A DNA stretch of 64,000 nt, taken from assembly GCA_050181915.1 (NCBI GenBank), contig JBFXCS010000003.1, positions 186,001-250,000 of the forward strand, given 5' to 3'. This stretch comes from JBFXCS01 sp050181915 (GTDB lineage Bacteria > Actinomycetota > Thermoleophilia > Miltoncostaeales > Miltoncostaeaceae). Below the pieces are notes generated by a model. It saw only the letters and a program-made list of their open reading frames with translations. It searched no databases and was not told where the DNA came from. Every line of letters begins with the position of its first letter. The first letter of the stretch is position 1. A program made the position numbers and the translations under genes. Positions 35,333-46,293 of the stretch are shown in pieces.

Positions 35333-35444
35333 CGGCGGGCGACCCTATCAGCGGCGCTCCGCCGGCGGACGACCGCGGTGAGACCTTCCGGGCCGCCCGG
35401 CGCCCCACGCGTCATCCCGAACCAGGCTCTAACATCCGAACCTC

Positions 35445-35729
35445 ATGGGACCCGCCCTGGCAGCCATCCCCCCGGCCGAGCGCGGCGGCGGCCGCGGCGG
35501 CCTCGTCCTCTCCCTCGGGGTGGCGGGCCTGGTGACCGGCTTCACGGTGGTGGGGCTGCTGGCCGCGGTGGTCGCGATCGTGATGGCCTCGGTGCACTTC
35601 CAGCGCATCGACGCCGGCGAGATCGACGCCTCGCGCAGGGGCGCGGCGACGGGCGGCCTGGTGTGCGGCATCGTCGCCCTGAGCCTGTGGATCCCGGTGG
35701 CCGTCGCCACGGTGATCACCGAGTCGTGA
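35445..35729 (+). CDS. Small two-TM protein (DUF4190-like)
   Basis: The 94-residue product has two hydrophobic helices (LVLSLGVAGLVTGFTVVGLLAAVVAIVMASVHF and AATGGLVCGIVALSLWIPVAVATVI) separated by a charged loop (QRIDAGEIDASRRG), the layout of DUF4190 proteins. TAACAT (35430-35435) lies 9 nt before the ATG, so a leaderless transcript is likely. It overlaps the next membrane-protein gene by 4 bp. Confidence 0.7.
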   Translation: MGPALAAIPPAERGGGRGGLVLSLGVAGLVTGFTVVGLLAAVVAIVMASVHFQRIDAGEIDASRRGAATGGLVCGIVALSLWIPVAVATVITES

Positions 35730-36184
35730 GCGCGCGGCGGCTCATCCCCGGCCTGTCGGGCTCCCCGGTCGGCGCGCCGCCGCTGGTGAGCATCGCCTCG
35801 GGCATCGTGCTGGTCGTCGCCGCCTTCCTGCCCTGGTACACGGCCAACGTCGCCCCGCCCTTCACCCCCGGCGACAGCAGCGGCTGGAAGGCCACGGTCA
35901 TCGCGCGGGTGGCGCTGGCGCTGGGCGTGGTCGTGGCGGGGGCGGCGCTCGCCGCCGTGCTCGACGAGCGCGAGGTGCTGCCGCTGTCCGACCGCGCGGG
36001 CGACGCCCTCGGCTGGATCGTGGTGATCGCGGCCGCGGCGGCGGCGGTGCTGGTGGGCTACCGCGTGCTGGTGATGCCCGGGCCCGCCGAGTTCCTGTCA
36101 CGCCAGATCGGCCTCTACCTGGCGATGGCGGCGGCGGTCGGCGGCGTGCTCGGCGGCCTCGCCCTCGTGGCGACGCGGCGCTGA
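35726..36184 (+). CDS. Four-TM membrane protein of unknown function
   Basis: The 152-residue protein from a GTG has four hydrophobic helices (VSIASGIVLVVAAFLPWYTA, VALALGVVVAGAALAAVL, WIVVIAAAAAAVLVGYRVLV, LYLAMAAAVGGVLGGLALVA). The FLPWYTAN element after the first helix is typical of small actinobacterial membrane proteins without known function. Its start overlaps the preceding stop (GTGA), so it is translationally coupled to the DUF4190-like gene. Confidence 0.7.
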   Translation: MSARRLIPGLSGSPVGAPPLVSIASGIVLVVAAFLPWYTANVAPPFTPGDSSGWKATVIARVALALGVVVAGAALAAVLDEREVLPLSDRAGDALGWIVVIAAAAAAVLVGYRVLVMPGPAEFLSRQIGLYLAMAAAVGGVLGGLALVATRR

Positions 36185-36186
36185 GC

Positions 36187-36312
36187 CTACGGCCCCAGCA
36201 GCGCGGCCGGCACCACCCCGATGCCGTCCTGGCGGCGGTAGGCATGGGAGCCCGTCGTCACGACGACGACGGCGTCGGCGAGACCGTCGCCGGGCGGCCC
36301 GGCCGCTACGAG
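36187..36312 (-). pseudogene. Remnant of the 3' end of a gene
   Basis: Between two intact genes, the minus strand reads through an open frame ending ...DAVVVVTTGSHAYRRQDG-IGVVPAALLGP-stop (stop at 36189-36187). The tail resembles the C-terminus of a real protein, from memory that of ATP-binding proteins of the DUF4143 type, but no start codon or upstream domain remains because the small membrane-protein gene at 36306 intrudes. It is probably the decayed end of a lost gene. Confidence 0.4.
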
Positions 36313-36538
36313 TGGCGGCGGGCCTTCCCGATGTAGGTCACGGAGACGGCCAGCAGGGCGGCCGCGACGACCAGCATCACCGCGAAGGTGACCCAGCCGG
36401 TGACGCTCTGCGCCTGGACCACGATCGACGAGAACCCCGCGACGATCGCTGCGGCGAGGGCGGCGATCGTCCCGATGGCCGCCTCGCGCGCGTGCGGGGT
36501 GCCCTCGCGCTCGCGCCCGCCGCCGGCCTCGTGCGCGC

Positions 36539-36542
<4 letters not shown>
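36306..36542 (-). CDS. Two-TM protein at the end of the heat-shock operon
   Basis: The 78-residue product has a polar N-terminus of 24 residues and two hydrophobic helices ([20 protein letters not shown] and [22 protein letters not shown]). Its ATG overlaps the clpB stop by 4 bp, so it is translated with clpB. No family is recognised. A link to stress or membrane quality control is suggested only by position. Confidence 0.65.
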
Positions 36543-39132
<2,590 letters not shown>

Positions 39133-39133
<1 letters not shown>

Positions 39134-39573
39134 TAGAGGCTCCTTCCCGTCCAGATGGGGCGCGTGTACCGGATGACCGGCCTGTAGCGGGGCACCAGCG
39201 CCGCGGTGCCGCGCGGGATCGGGACGATCTGCCCCTGGGCCGCGTGCACCGCCGCGATCTCGTCCGCGTGGCGCTGACGGGTGGCCGCCAGCTCGGCGGC
39301 GAGGTCGGCGATGCGCCGCTCGGCGCGGGCGAGTCGCCGCTCGAGCCCCAGGATGCGCTCGATGCCGGCCAGGCCGATGCCCTCCTCCGACAGCTGCTGG
39401 ATGCGGCGCAGCAGCGCGACGTCGTCCTCGGAGTACATGCGGGTGTTCTTCTTGGTGCGGACCGGGGTGATCAGGCCGCGGCGCTCGTAGACGCGCAGGG
39501 TCTGGGGGTGCATCCCCGCCCGCGCGGCGGCGACGCCGATCAGGAAGTGGTCCCTTCCCGCACGCGTGCTCAT
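39133..39573 (-). CDS. hspR: MerR-family heat-shock repressor HspR
   Basis: The 146-residue protein has a MerR HTH ([52 protein letters not shown]) and a coiled-coil dimer region ([21 protein letters not shown]). HspR binds HAIR boxes and represses the dnaK operon, with DnaK as corepressor. Its place between dnaJ and clpB is diagnostic. Two HAIR-like repeats lie at the dnaK promoter. It overlaps dnaJ by 4 bp (ATGA). Confidence 0.92.
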
Positions 39574-40682
39574 GTGAACAGGGCCTTCCTCGGGTCGGAG
39601 TCGTCGAGCTCGGCGAAGCGCTCGAGGGCCTCGCGCTGCTCGCCGGTGAGCGCGTCCGGCACGACCACGTGCAGGCGCGCGATCAGGTCGCCGCGGCCCT
39701 CGCCCTTCAGCTTCGGGGCGCCCTTGCCGGGAATGCGCAGCGCCCGGCCCTCCGCGCTGCCCGCGGGGACCCGCAGCTTCACGCGGCCGTCGAGCGTGGG
39801 CACCTCCACCCGCGCGCCGAGGGCCGCCTCGGCGAACGTGACCGGCACGGTGACCGACAGGTTGTCGCCCTGGCGCGTGTACAGGCCGCTCGGGGCGACC
39901 CGCGTGACGACCTGCAGGTCTCCCGCGGGACCGCCACGCGTTCCGGCCTGCCCCCGCCCCTTGACGCGGATGCGGGTGCCGTCCTTCACCCCCGCCGGGA
40001 TCTTGACCCGGATCTGCGAGCGCGTGGACGTGCTGCCCGAGCCGCCGCAGGTGGGGCAGGGGTCGTCGATGACCGTGCCGTTGCCGTGGCAGCGCGGGCA
40101 GGGCTCGCTGAAGGCGAAGGCGCCGCCGTCGCGGCCGCGCACCCCGCGCCCCTTGCACTCGGGGCACAGGCGCGGGCTGGTGCCCGGCTTGGCCCCGCTG
40201 CCGTTGCAGTCGGCGCACGCCACCGGCGTCTCGACGAAGACCGGCACGTGGACGCCGCGCATCGCCTGGTCGAACGACAGGTTGACCTCCACCTCGACGT
40301 CGCCGCCGCGCCGCGGAGCGGGCTCGGCCGTGCCGTCCCCCCGCCGCGCGCCGGCCTGACCGCCGCGGAAGATCGACGAGAAGATGTCGGCGAAGTCGCC
40401 GAAGCCCTCGGCCGCGTCGCCCGCGAAGCCGCCGCCGGACGGACGGGCGCCGTTGCCGGCCCCGCGCCCCCCGAAGGCGCGCTCGGCGTCGTACTGCCGG
40501 CGCTTGTCGGGATCGGACAGCACGTCGTGGGCGTGCGAGACGCGCTTGAAGCGCTCCTCCGCCGCCGCGTCGCCCGCGTTGTGGTCCGGGTGGTACTGCC
40601 GGGCCAGCGCGCGGTACGCCTTCTTGATCTCGTCGACGGTCGCGGTCTGCGACACGCCCAGCTCCGCGTAGAGGTCCTCCAC
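39570..40682 (-). CDS. dnaJ: Chaperone DnaJ
   Basis: The 370-residue J-protein stimulates DnaK ATPase. The J domain at residues 1-70 contains YHPDHN (HPD motif), a Gly-rich linker follows, and the zinc-binding region has four repeats [24 protein letters not shown] and CPTCGGSG. The C-terminal beta domains follow. It is a full type-I DnaJ. It starts 10 bp after grpE. Confidence 0.96.
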   Translation of the reverse strand: MEDLYAELGVSQTATVDEIKKAYRALARQYHPDHNAGDAAAEERFKRVSHAHDVLSDPDKRRQYDAERAFGGRGAGNGARPSGGGFAGDAAEGFGDFADIFSSIFRGGQAGARRGDGTAEPAPRRGGDVEVEVNLSFDQAMRGVHVPVFVETPVACADCNGSGAKPGTSPRLCPECKGRGVRGRDGGAFAFSEPCPRCHGNGTVIDDPCPTCGGSGSTSTRSQIRVKIPAGVKDGTRIRVKGRGQAGTRGGPAGDLQVVTRVAPSGLYTRQGDNLSVTVPVTFAEAALGARVEVPTLDGRVKLRVPAGSAEGRALRIPGKGAPKLKGEGRGDLIARLHVVVPDALTGEQREALERFAELDDSDPRKALFT

Positions 40683-40692
40683 GCCGACCGTC

Positions 40693-41319
40693 CTATTCGT
40701 CCTGGGGTGATCCGCCCGTCCGGGGCCCGTCCGGCCCCGGAGCGGTCGCCGGCTCCGCCGACACCACCACCCGCGTGGGCCGCAGCACGTGATCCACGTG
40801 CCGGTAGCCCTTCTCCACCACCTCGATCACCGTGCCGCCCGGAGTCCCCGGCGCCGGCACCTGGGCGATCGCCTCGTGCACCGAGGGGTCGAACTCGCGT
40901 CCGGCCGCCTCGATCTCCCGCACCCCGTGACCCTCCAGGAGCCCGGCCAGCTGGCCGCGCACCATCTCGAGGCCCGCCACGATGCCCTCGCCCTGGTCGC
41001 CCAGGGCCGCGACGGCGCGCTCGAGGTTGTCCATCACGGGCAGCAGTCCCTTCACCACGTCGCGCGTCGCGCCCAGCGCCTGGGCCTGACGGTCGCGCTC
41101 CGTGCGCTTGCGGTAGTTGTCGAACTCCGCCTTCAGGCGGAGCAGCTGGTCGAGGTACCGGTCCCTCTCCTCCGCGACCGCCGCGAGCCCGTCCCCCGCC
41201 TCGGCCGCGGGGGCCTCGCGGGCGGGGGGCACGTCGCCGGGCGCGGGAGCGGCCCCGCCCTGCTCGGGCGGGGCCTCGCTCAGCGGATCCGGGCCGGTGT
41301 GGGCCGGATCGTGGGTCAC
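40693..41319 (-). CDS. grpE: Nucleotide exchange factor GrpE
   Basis: The 208-residue protein has a disordered acidic N-terminus of about 45 residues, a long coiled coil (AAVAEERDRYLDQLLRLKAEFDNYRKRTERDRQ) and the C-terminal beta domain VREIEAAGREFDPSVHEAIAQVPAPGTPGGTVIEVVEKGYRHVDHVLRPTRVVVS. It exchanges ADP on DnaK. The GTG overlaps the hsp20 stop by 4 bp. The C-terminal tail is Pro/Gly-rich. Confidence 0.95.
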   Translation of the reverse strand: MTHDPAHTGPDPLSEAPPEQGGAAPAPGDVPPAREAPAAEAGDGLAAVAEERDRYLDQLLRLKAEFDNYRKRTERDRQAQALGATRDVVKGLLPVMDNLERAVAALGDQGEGIVAGLEMVRGQLAGLLEGHGVREIEAAGREFDPSVHEAIAQVPAPGTPGGTVIEVVEKGYRHVDHVLRPTRVVVSAEPATAPGPDGPRTGGSPQDE

Positions 41320-41786
41320 GCCGGCCCGTTCGCCTCGATCGCGCCGTCGGCGGCGCTGACCGAGATCTTGCGCGGCCGGACCTCGTCGGCCTTCGGCACG
41401 GTGATGCTGAGGACGCCGCTCTCGAAGGTCGCCGCGATCTCGTCCGACTTGACGTTCTGGGGGAGGGTCAGGCTGCGCTGGAAGCTCCCGTACGCGCGCT
41501 CCAGGCGGTAGTAGCGCCCCTCCTCCACCGTCTCCTCGAAGCGCCGCTCGCCCTTGAGGGTGAGGACGTTGTCGTCGAGCTCGATGTCAATGTCGTCGGA
41601 CCCGAGGCCGGGCAGCTCGGCCCGCAGCACGATGGCGTCGGCGGTGTCGAAGATGTCCACGGCGGGGGTCCAGGCGCTGCCGGCGCCGGCCGGGCTGTCG
41701 CCCAGGGTCCGGCTGAAGAGGCGGTTCATCTCGTCGCGCAGCGACGTGATGTCGCGGAACGGGTCGAATCTCACGACGGCGGGCAT
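41316..41786 (-). CDS. Small heat-shock protein (Hsp20/alpha-crystallin)
   Basis: The 156-residue holdase has an alpha-crystallin domain (about 45-140) with ELPGLGSDDIDIELDDNVLTLKGERRFEE, RYYRLERAYGSFQRSLTLPQNV and the C-terminal FESGVLSITVPKAD. A GAAAGGAGA precedes the ATG. It lies between dnaK and grpE, an unusual insertion into the classical dnaK-grpE order, and overlaps grpE by 4 bp, so it belongs to the operon and should be heat-induced with it. Confidence 0.95.
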   Translation of the reverse strand: MPAVVRFDPFRDITSLRDEMNRLFSRTLGDSPAGAGSAWTPAVDIFDTADAIVLRAELPGLGSDDIDIELDDNVLTLKGERRFEETVEEGRYYRLERAYGSFQRSLTLPQNVKSDEIAATFESGVLSITVPKADEVRPRKISVSAADGAIEANGPA

Positions 41787-41824
41787 GTTCGGTCTCCTTT
41801 CGTCTCGCGTCGTCGGGGGCTCGG

Positions 41825-43732
41825 CTAGGACGCCTTGGGGGCGTCCTCGTCGATGACCTCGTACTCGGCGTCCTCGACGGTCTCCTCGTCCGCCGCCCCG
41901 TCGCCGTTGCCCGAGGTCTCCTGCTGCTGCTGCTGCGAGGCCTTCCGGTAGACCTCCTCCGAGAGGCGGTGCAGCACGTCGGTCAGCGCGCCGGTCTTGG
42001 CCTCGATGTCGTCGGCGTCCTCGCCCTCGGCCGCCGACCTGGCGGCCGCGATCGCGCCCTCGAGGTCGCGCCGCACCGACTCGTCCACCTTGTCGCCGTT
42101 GTCCTTCAGCTGCCGCTCGGCCTCGTGCACCCGCGCCTCGGCCCCGTTGCGGGCGTCGGCCAGGCGCCGCTGGCGGCGGTCGTCCTCGGCGTTCGACTCG
42201 GCGTCACGCACCATCTTGTCGATCTCGTCGTCCGACAGGCCGCTGTCGGCCTTGATCTGGATCTGGTGCTCGTTGCCGGTGCCCAGGTCCTTCGCCGCCA
42301 CGTGGACGATGCCGTTCGCGTCGATGTCGAAGGTGACCTCGATCTGCGGCACGCCGCGGGGCGCCGGCGGGATGCCGACCAGGTTGAACTTGCCCAGCGA
42401 CCGGTTGTAGGCCGCCATCTCGCGCTCGCCCTGGAGCACGTGGATCTCGACCTGGTTCTGGTTGTCGTCGGCCGTCGAGAAGGTCTGGCTCTTCTTGGTG
42501 GGGATGGTCGTGTTGCGGTCGATGAGCCGCGTGAAGACGCCGCCCTTGGTCTCGATGCCCAGCGACAGCGGGGTCACGTCGAGCAGCAGCACGTCCTTCA
42601 CGTCGCCCGAGAGCACGCCGCCCTGGATCGCGGCGCCGACGGCCACGACCTCGTCCGGGTTGACGCCCTTGTGGGGCTCCTTGCCGGTCAGCTCCTTCAC
42701 GCGGTCCTGCACGGCCGGCATGCGGGTCATGCCGCCCACCAGCACGACGTGGTCGATCTTGTCGCTCACGCCCGAGTCCTTCAGGGCGTTCTTGGTGGGC
42801 TCCACCAGCCGGTCGAGCAGCGGGCGCGTCAGCTCCTCGAGCGTCGCCCGCGTGAGCTGCAGGTCGAGGTGCTTCGGGCCCGACTGGTCCGCCGTGATGA
42901 AGGGCAGGTTGATCTGCGTGGAGGTGGTGGTGGAGAGCTCGATCTTGGCCTTCTCCGCCGCCTCGTAGAGCCGCTGCAGGGCCATCTTGTCGTTGGACAG
43001 GTCGATGCCCTGGCTCTTCTTGAACTCGGCCGCCATCCAGTCGACGATCGCCTTGTCGAAGTTGTCGCCGCCGAGGTGGTTGTCGCCGGCGGTCGACTTG
43101 ACCTCGAAGACGCCGTCGCCGATCTCGAGCACGGACACGTCGAAGGTGCCGCCGCCGAGGTCGAAGACCAGGATCGTCTGGTCGGTCTCCTTGTCGAGCC
43201 CGTAGGCCAGCGCGGCCGCGGTGGGCTCGTTGATGATGCGCTTGACGTCGAGGCCGGCGATCTTGCCGGCGTCCTTGGTCGCCTGGCGCTGGGCGTCGTT
43301 GAAGTACGCGGGCACCGTGATGACCGCGTCGGTGATCGTCTCGCCGAGGAAGGCCTCGGCGTCGGTCTTCAGCTTCTGCAGGATCATCGCGCTGATCTCC
43401 GGCGGGCTGTACTCCTTGCCCTCGGCCCGGATGCGCGCGTCGCCGTTCTGCCCGCGCACGACCTCGTAGGGGACGATCTTCATCTCCTCGTCCACCTCGG
43501 CGTACTTGCGCCCCATGAAGCGCTTGACGCTGAAGATCGTGTTCTCCGGATTGGTGACCGCCTGCCGCTTCGCGACGGCGCCCACGAGGCGCTCGCCCGA
43601 CTTGGAGAAGCCGACGACCGACGGGGTCGTGCGCCCACCCTCCGCGTTGGGCAGGACCTCGGGCTCGCCGCCCGTGAGGACGGCCACCGCCGAGTTCGTG
43701 GTGCCCAGATCGATGCCGATCGTCTTACCCAT
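41825..43732 (-). CDS. dnaK: Chaperone DnaK (Hsp70)
   Basis: The 635-residue Hsp70 has the nucleotide-binding domain with [13 protein letters not shown] (start), [27 protein letters not shown] and [13 protein letters not shown], the substrate domain with [14 protein letters not shown], and a C-terminal lid ending in an acidic Glu/Asp tail. It is the first gene of the operon ending at 36306. A consensus-like promoter (TTGACA, 16-bp spacer, TATCCT) and tandem HAIR-like boxes lie upstream. Confidence 0.98.
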   Translation of the reverse strand: MGKTIGIDLGTTNSAVAVLTGGEPEVLPNAEGGRTTPSVVGFSKSGERLVGAVAKRQAVTNPENTIFSVKRFMGRKYAEVDEEMKIVPYEVVRGQNGDARIRAEGKEYSPPEISAMILQKLKTDAEAFLGETITDAVITVPAYFNDAQRQATKDAGKIAGLDVKRIINEPTAAALAYGLDKETDQTILVFDLGGGTFDVSVLEIGDGVFEVKSTAGDNHLGGDNFDKAIVDWMAAEFKKSQGIDLSNDKMALQRLYEAAEKAKIELSTTTSTQINLPFITADQSGPKHLDLQLTRATLEELTRPLLDRLVEPTKNALKDSGVSDKIDHVVLVGGMTRMPAVQDRVKELTGKEPHKGVNPDEVVAVGAAIQGGVLSGDVKDVLLLDVTPLSLGIETKGGVFTRLIDRNTTIPTKKSQTFSTADDNQNQVEIHVLQGEREMAAYNRSLGKFNLVGIPPAPRGVPQIEVTFDIDANGIVHVAAKDLGTGNEHQIQIKADSGLSDDEIDKMVRDAESNAEDDRRQRRLADARNGAEARVHEAERQLKDNGDKVDESVRRDLEGAIAAARSAAEGEDADDIEAKTGALTDVLHRLSEEVYRKASQQQQQETSGNGDGAADEETVEDAEYEVIDEDAPKAS

Positions 43733-43794
43733 GTGGTGCTGCCTCCTCGGGCCGGTGGTCCGGCCGACGCAGGTGTGAACGAATGCCTGAGACC

Positions 43795-43848
43795 AGGATA
43801 GATCTAAGTCTGCTCATGTCAAGTAGATCTGAGCGATGATCACTTAGA
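43795..43848 (-). promoter_or_regulatory. dnaK promoter with tandem HAIR-like HspR boxes
   Basis: On the minus strand TTGACA (43822-43817) and TATCCT (43800-43795) are separated by 16 bp. In forward orientation two inverted repeats with 7-bp spacers overlap or adjoin it: TCTAAGT-N7-TGTCAAG at 43803-43823 and TCTGAGC-N7-ACTTAGA at 43828-43848. Each half matches four or five of the seven bases of the HAIR consensus CTTGAGT-N7-ACTCAAG. Centres are 25 bp apart. Repression by HspR is the likely purpose. Confidence 0.6.
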
Positions 43849-43892
43849 TTCTCTGTCGCGGCGACGCGCCGCGACGCCACGCCGTCGCCCAA

Positions 43893-43909
43893 GCCCCCGG
43901 GTGGGGGGC
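43893..43909 (-). terminator. Hairpin downstream of the 44024 gene
   Basis: GCCCCC (43893-43898) and GGGGGC (43904-43909) form a short GC stem. It lies between the stop of the gene at 44024 and the dnaK promoter, where a terminator is expected. No U-tract follows, so the call is weak. I see nothing else in the stretch 43861-44023. Confidence 0.35.
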
Positions 43910-44023
43910 CCATCCACCTCCAGCGCCGCGGGCTCGCAGGAGATCCGCGACCTCTACGCCGGCTGCGTCGAGTCGGACCTCACCCGCGCACGGAGATCGT
44001 TGCCGAGGTGCCCCCGTGCGGAG

Positions 44024-44782
44024 TCACCCGTCGCCGCCCTCCGCGGCCTCGTCCACCAGGGCGCGCTCGATCGCCGCCTCCACCAGGGCCAGGATGGCGG
44101 GCACCCACACCAGGTCCTCCGCCGGATCGGCGGGCGGCGGGCCGGCGGCGAGGTGGCGCACCCCCGCAGCGGCCTCCGGGGCCTCCGGCTCGTCGATCCC
44201 GGCGACCGCCGCGCGCGCCCAGGCGCGGATCTCCGCGTCGCCGGTGGAGCGGGCCAGCTCGGCGATGTCCTCGTCCCGCCGGCCGGCGCCGACGTAGGCG
44301 GTGATCTCCGGCTCGAAGTCCTCGGGGTCGAGATCCAGCAGCCCCAGCGCCATCGCGCCCGCCGCGGTCGCCGCGGCGACGGCCGCCGGCGCGCCCCCCT
44401 CGGCGATCGAGCTCTCGGCCGCCCGCAGCACCTCCCGGGCCCGGTCCTCGGCGAACCACAGCGCGGCGGCGCCGCGCACCGCCAGGGAGCGCGCCAGCGG
44501 GTTGTCGGGATCCTCGTCCGCCGCCCACCGCAGCACGATCGCGAACGCCTCCTGGTCCTCCGGGCCGGCCACCGCCCGCCCGCGCAGGAGGGCCGCCTCG
44601 ATCGGCGCCCGCAGCTCGGGCCAGTGGACGGCCGCGGCGCGGCCGGCCAGCTCGGCGACGTCCTGGGTGGTGACGCCCTGCAGCGCCGCCCCCAGGGCGC
44701 GCGTCTCGGGCCCCAGCACGCCGCGCGGGAAGCTCGCGCCGGTGAGGTCGAGCACGCGCTTGAGGGCCTCCTGAGGCGTCAT
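44024..44782 (-). CDS. Helical repeat-like protein of unknown function
   Basis: The 252-residue protein is almost entirely Ala-rich helices (VTTQDVAELAGRAAAVHWPEL, ALLRGRAVAGPEDQEAFAIVL, DNPLARSLAVRGAAALWFAED, EPEITAYVGAGRRDEDIAEL), which suggests an alpha-alpha solenoid such as HEAT or TPR-like repeats. I recognise no family. The ATG overlaps the FAH-family gene stop by 4 bp (ATGA), so the two are co-translated. Confidence 0.55.
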   Translation of the reverse strand: MTPQEALKRVLDLTGASFPRGVLGPETRALGAALQGVTTQDVAELAGRAAAVHWPELRAPIEAALLRGRAVAGPEDQEAFAIVLRWAADEDPDNPLARSLAVRGAAALWFAEDRAREVLRAAESSIAEGGAPAAVAAATAAGAMALGLLDLDPEDFEPEITAYVGAGRRDEDIAELARSTGDAEIRAWARAAVAGIDEPEAPEAAAGVRHLAAGPPPADPAEDLVWVPAILALVEAAIERALVDEAAEGGDG

Positions 44783-45582
44783 GCGACCGCGTGCTCCAGT
44801 GCGCCCAGCCCGTCGATCTCGATGCGCACCCGGTCGCCGGGCTCCAGGAACGCGGGCGGCGTCCTGCCGGCCCCCACGCCCGGCGGGGTGCCGGTGGCGA
44901 TCACGTCGCCCGGCTCCAGGGTGAAGCTCGCCGCGCACCAGGCGATCAGCTCCGCCACCGGGAAGATCATCCAGGCGGTGGTCGCGTCCTGGCGCAGCTC
45001 GCCGTTCACCCACGTGCGCAGGGCGAGGGCCTGCGGGTCGGGCACCTCGTCGGCCGTGGTCACCCAGGGGCCCCAGGGCGCGAAGGTGTCGCCGCCCTTC
45101 GCCCGGATCCACTGCACCTCGTCCTGCTGGCGGTCGCGGGCGCTCACGTCGTTCATGACGGCGTAGCCGAACACGTGCTCCAGGGCGCGCTCCACCGGCA
45201 CGTCGCGGGCGCGGCGCCCGATCACCACCGCCAGCTCGCCCTCGTAGTCGAGCTGGTCCGTGTAGCGCGGCTTCACGACGGGGCCGGACGGGCCCGTGAC
45301 GGCCGTGGTGAGCTTGGCGAACACGCGCGGGTGCTCGAGCGGCCGCTCGCCGCCCATCTCGGCGATGTGCTCCAGGTAGTTCCAGCCGATCCCGACGATC
45401 TTGCCGGGCACGAGCGGCGGCAGCAGCTCCACCTCGCCCAGCGCCACCGCCGGGCCGGCGGCGGCGGGCGGGCCGGCGCCGATCGCGTCGCGCACGTCGC
45501 GGCCGGCCAGAGGGGTGACGCGATCGCCGTCGACGGCGCCCAGGCGCGTGCCGCCGTCGTCGCGAAAGGTGCAAAGACGCAT
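44779..45582 (-). CDS. Fumarylacetoacetate-hydrolase (FAH) family protein
   Basis: The 267-residue protein has the FAH fold: GKIVGIGWNYLEHIAEMGGERP, then FAKLTTAVTGPSGPVV, the metal-binding DYEGELAVVIG, GYAVMNDVSARDRQ and GDVIATGTPPGVG. Members are hydrolases, isomerases or decarboxylases of aromatic or keto-acid degradation; the reaction cannot be assigned. The ATG lies 8 nt after TAGGAT (45596-45591), a leaderless layout, and its -10 is embedded in that of the divergent phospholipid gene. Confidence 0.88.
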   Translation of the reverse strand: MRLCTFRDDGGTRLGAVDGDRVTPLAGRDVRDAIGAGPPAAAGPAVALGEVELLPPLVPGKIVGIGWNYLEHIAEMGGERPLEHPRVFAKLTTAVTGPSGPVVKPRYTDQLDYEGELAVVIGRRARDVPVERALEHVFGYAVMNDVSARDRQQDEVQWIRAKGGDTFAPWGPWVTTADEVPDPQALALRTWVNGELRQDATTAWMIFPVAELIAWCAASFTLEPGDVIATGTPPGVGAGRTPPAFLEPGDRVRIEIDGLGALEHAVA

Positions 45583-45589
45583 GTACCGC

Positions 45590-45596
45590 TATCCTA
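45590..45596. promoter_or_regulatory. Face-to-face -10 elements of a divergent promoter pair
   Basis: TATCCT on the plus strand (45590-45595) and TAGGAT on the minus strand (45596-45591) occupy almost the same bases. The minus one serves the FAH gene (ATG 8 nt away), the plus one the CDP-alcohol phosphatidyltransferase. RNA polymerase could not open both at once, so the two operons may exclude each other. Confidence 0.45.
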
Positions 45597-45646
45597 GTGG
45601 GGACTGGGGCACGGGCCCCGCGCCGCGACCGGAGGGCGACCCGCCG

Positions 45647-46267
45647 ATGGGAACGCAGCTTCAGGAGCTCGACGCAGGACGCCCGAGGAGCCGATCCGGC
45701 CTCGCCGGGGCGTTCATGCGCCTCGTCGAGCTGAGCCGCATCACGCCGAACGGCGTGACGATCATCGGCTTCCTCGGCATCTGCGGTGCCGCCGCGCTCA
45801 CCATCGAGCGCCAGTGGGTGCTCGCCTCCCTGCTGTTCATCGTCTCCGGGCTGGTGGACTCGCTCGACGGGCTCCTCGCCCGCCACCAGAACCGCGTCAC
45901 CGACTTCGGCGCCTTCCTCGACTCGACGCTCGACCGCCTGGCGGAGGGCGTCATCCTCGGGGCGATCGGCATCACCTTCGCCGAGGACGGCGTCGACTGG
46001 GCGCTCGCCGCCTGCTTCGTCGCCCTCACCGCCTCGTTCCTGGTGTCCTACGCGCGCGCCCGCGCCGAGGGCCTCGGCATCCCCGGATCGAGCGGCGGCC
46101 TGATGGGACGCCCCGAGCGCCTCGTGATCGTCGGCGCCGGCCTCTTCGTGGGGAGCGTCGGGGACGTGCTCGCCGTGATGATGGTCGTGCTCGCCGCCCT
46201 CAGCCTGATGACCGCGCTGCACCGGATCGCGCTGGTGTGGCGCGCGTCGGACGGCCGCGGGAGCTGA
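45647..46267 (+). CDS. CDP-alcohol phosphatidyltransferase (PgsA/PIP-synthase like)
   Basis: The 206-residue membrane enzyme transfers a phosphatidyl group from CDP-diacylglycerol to an alcohol. The signature DG-x2-AR-x8-G-x3-D-x3-D is present as DGLLARHQNRVTDFGAFLDSTLDR. About six hydrophobic helices follow the family pattern, and GGLMGRPERLVIVGAG is typical of the actinobacterial phosphatidylinositol-phosphate synthase group. A GGAGGG lies before the ATG. The downstream glycosyltransferase supports a role in inositol lipid synthesis. Confidence 0.9.
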   Translation: MGTQLQELDAGRPRSRSGLAGAFMRLVELSRITPNGVTIIGFLGICGAAALTIERQWVLASLLFIVSGLVDSLDGLLARHQNRVTDFGAFLDSTLDRLAEGVILGAIGITFAEDGVDWALAACFVALTASFLVSYARARAEGLGIPGSSGGLMGRPERLVIVGAGLFVGSVGDVLAVMMVVLAALSLMTALHRIALVWRASDGRGS

Positions 46268-46293
46268 CGCCCGACCGCGCGACGCGGGAGCCC

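Noticed and set aside
43901..45166. A 421-codon plus-strand frame upstream of dnaK with a protein-like start
   Set aside because: After the first 40 codons it is antisense to two well supported genes and becomes His/Gly/Arg-rich; no domain is present.
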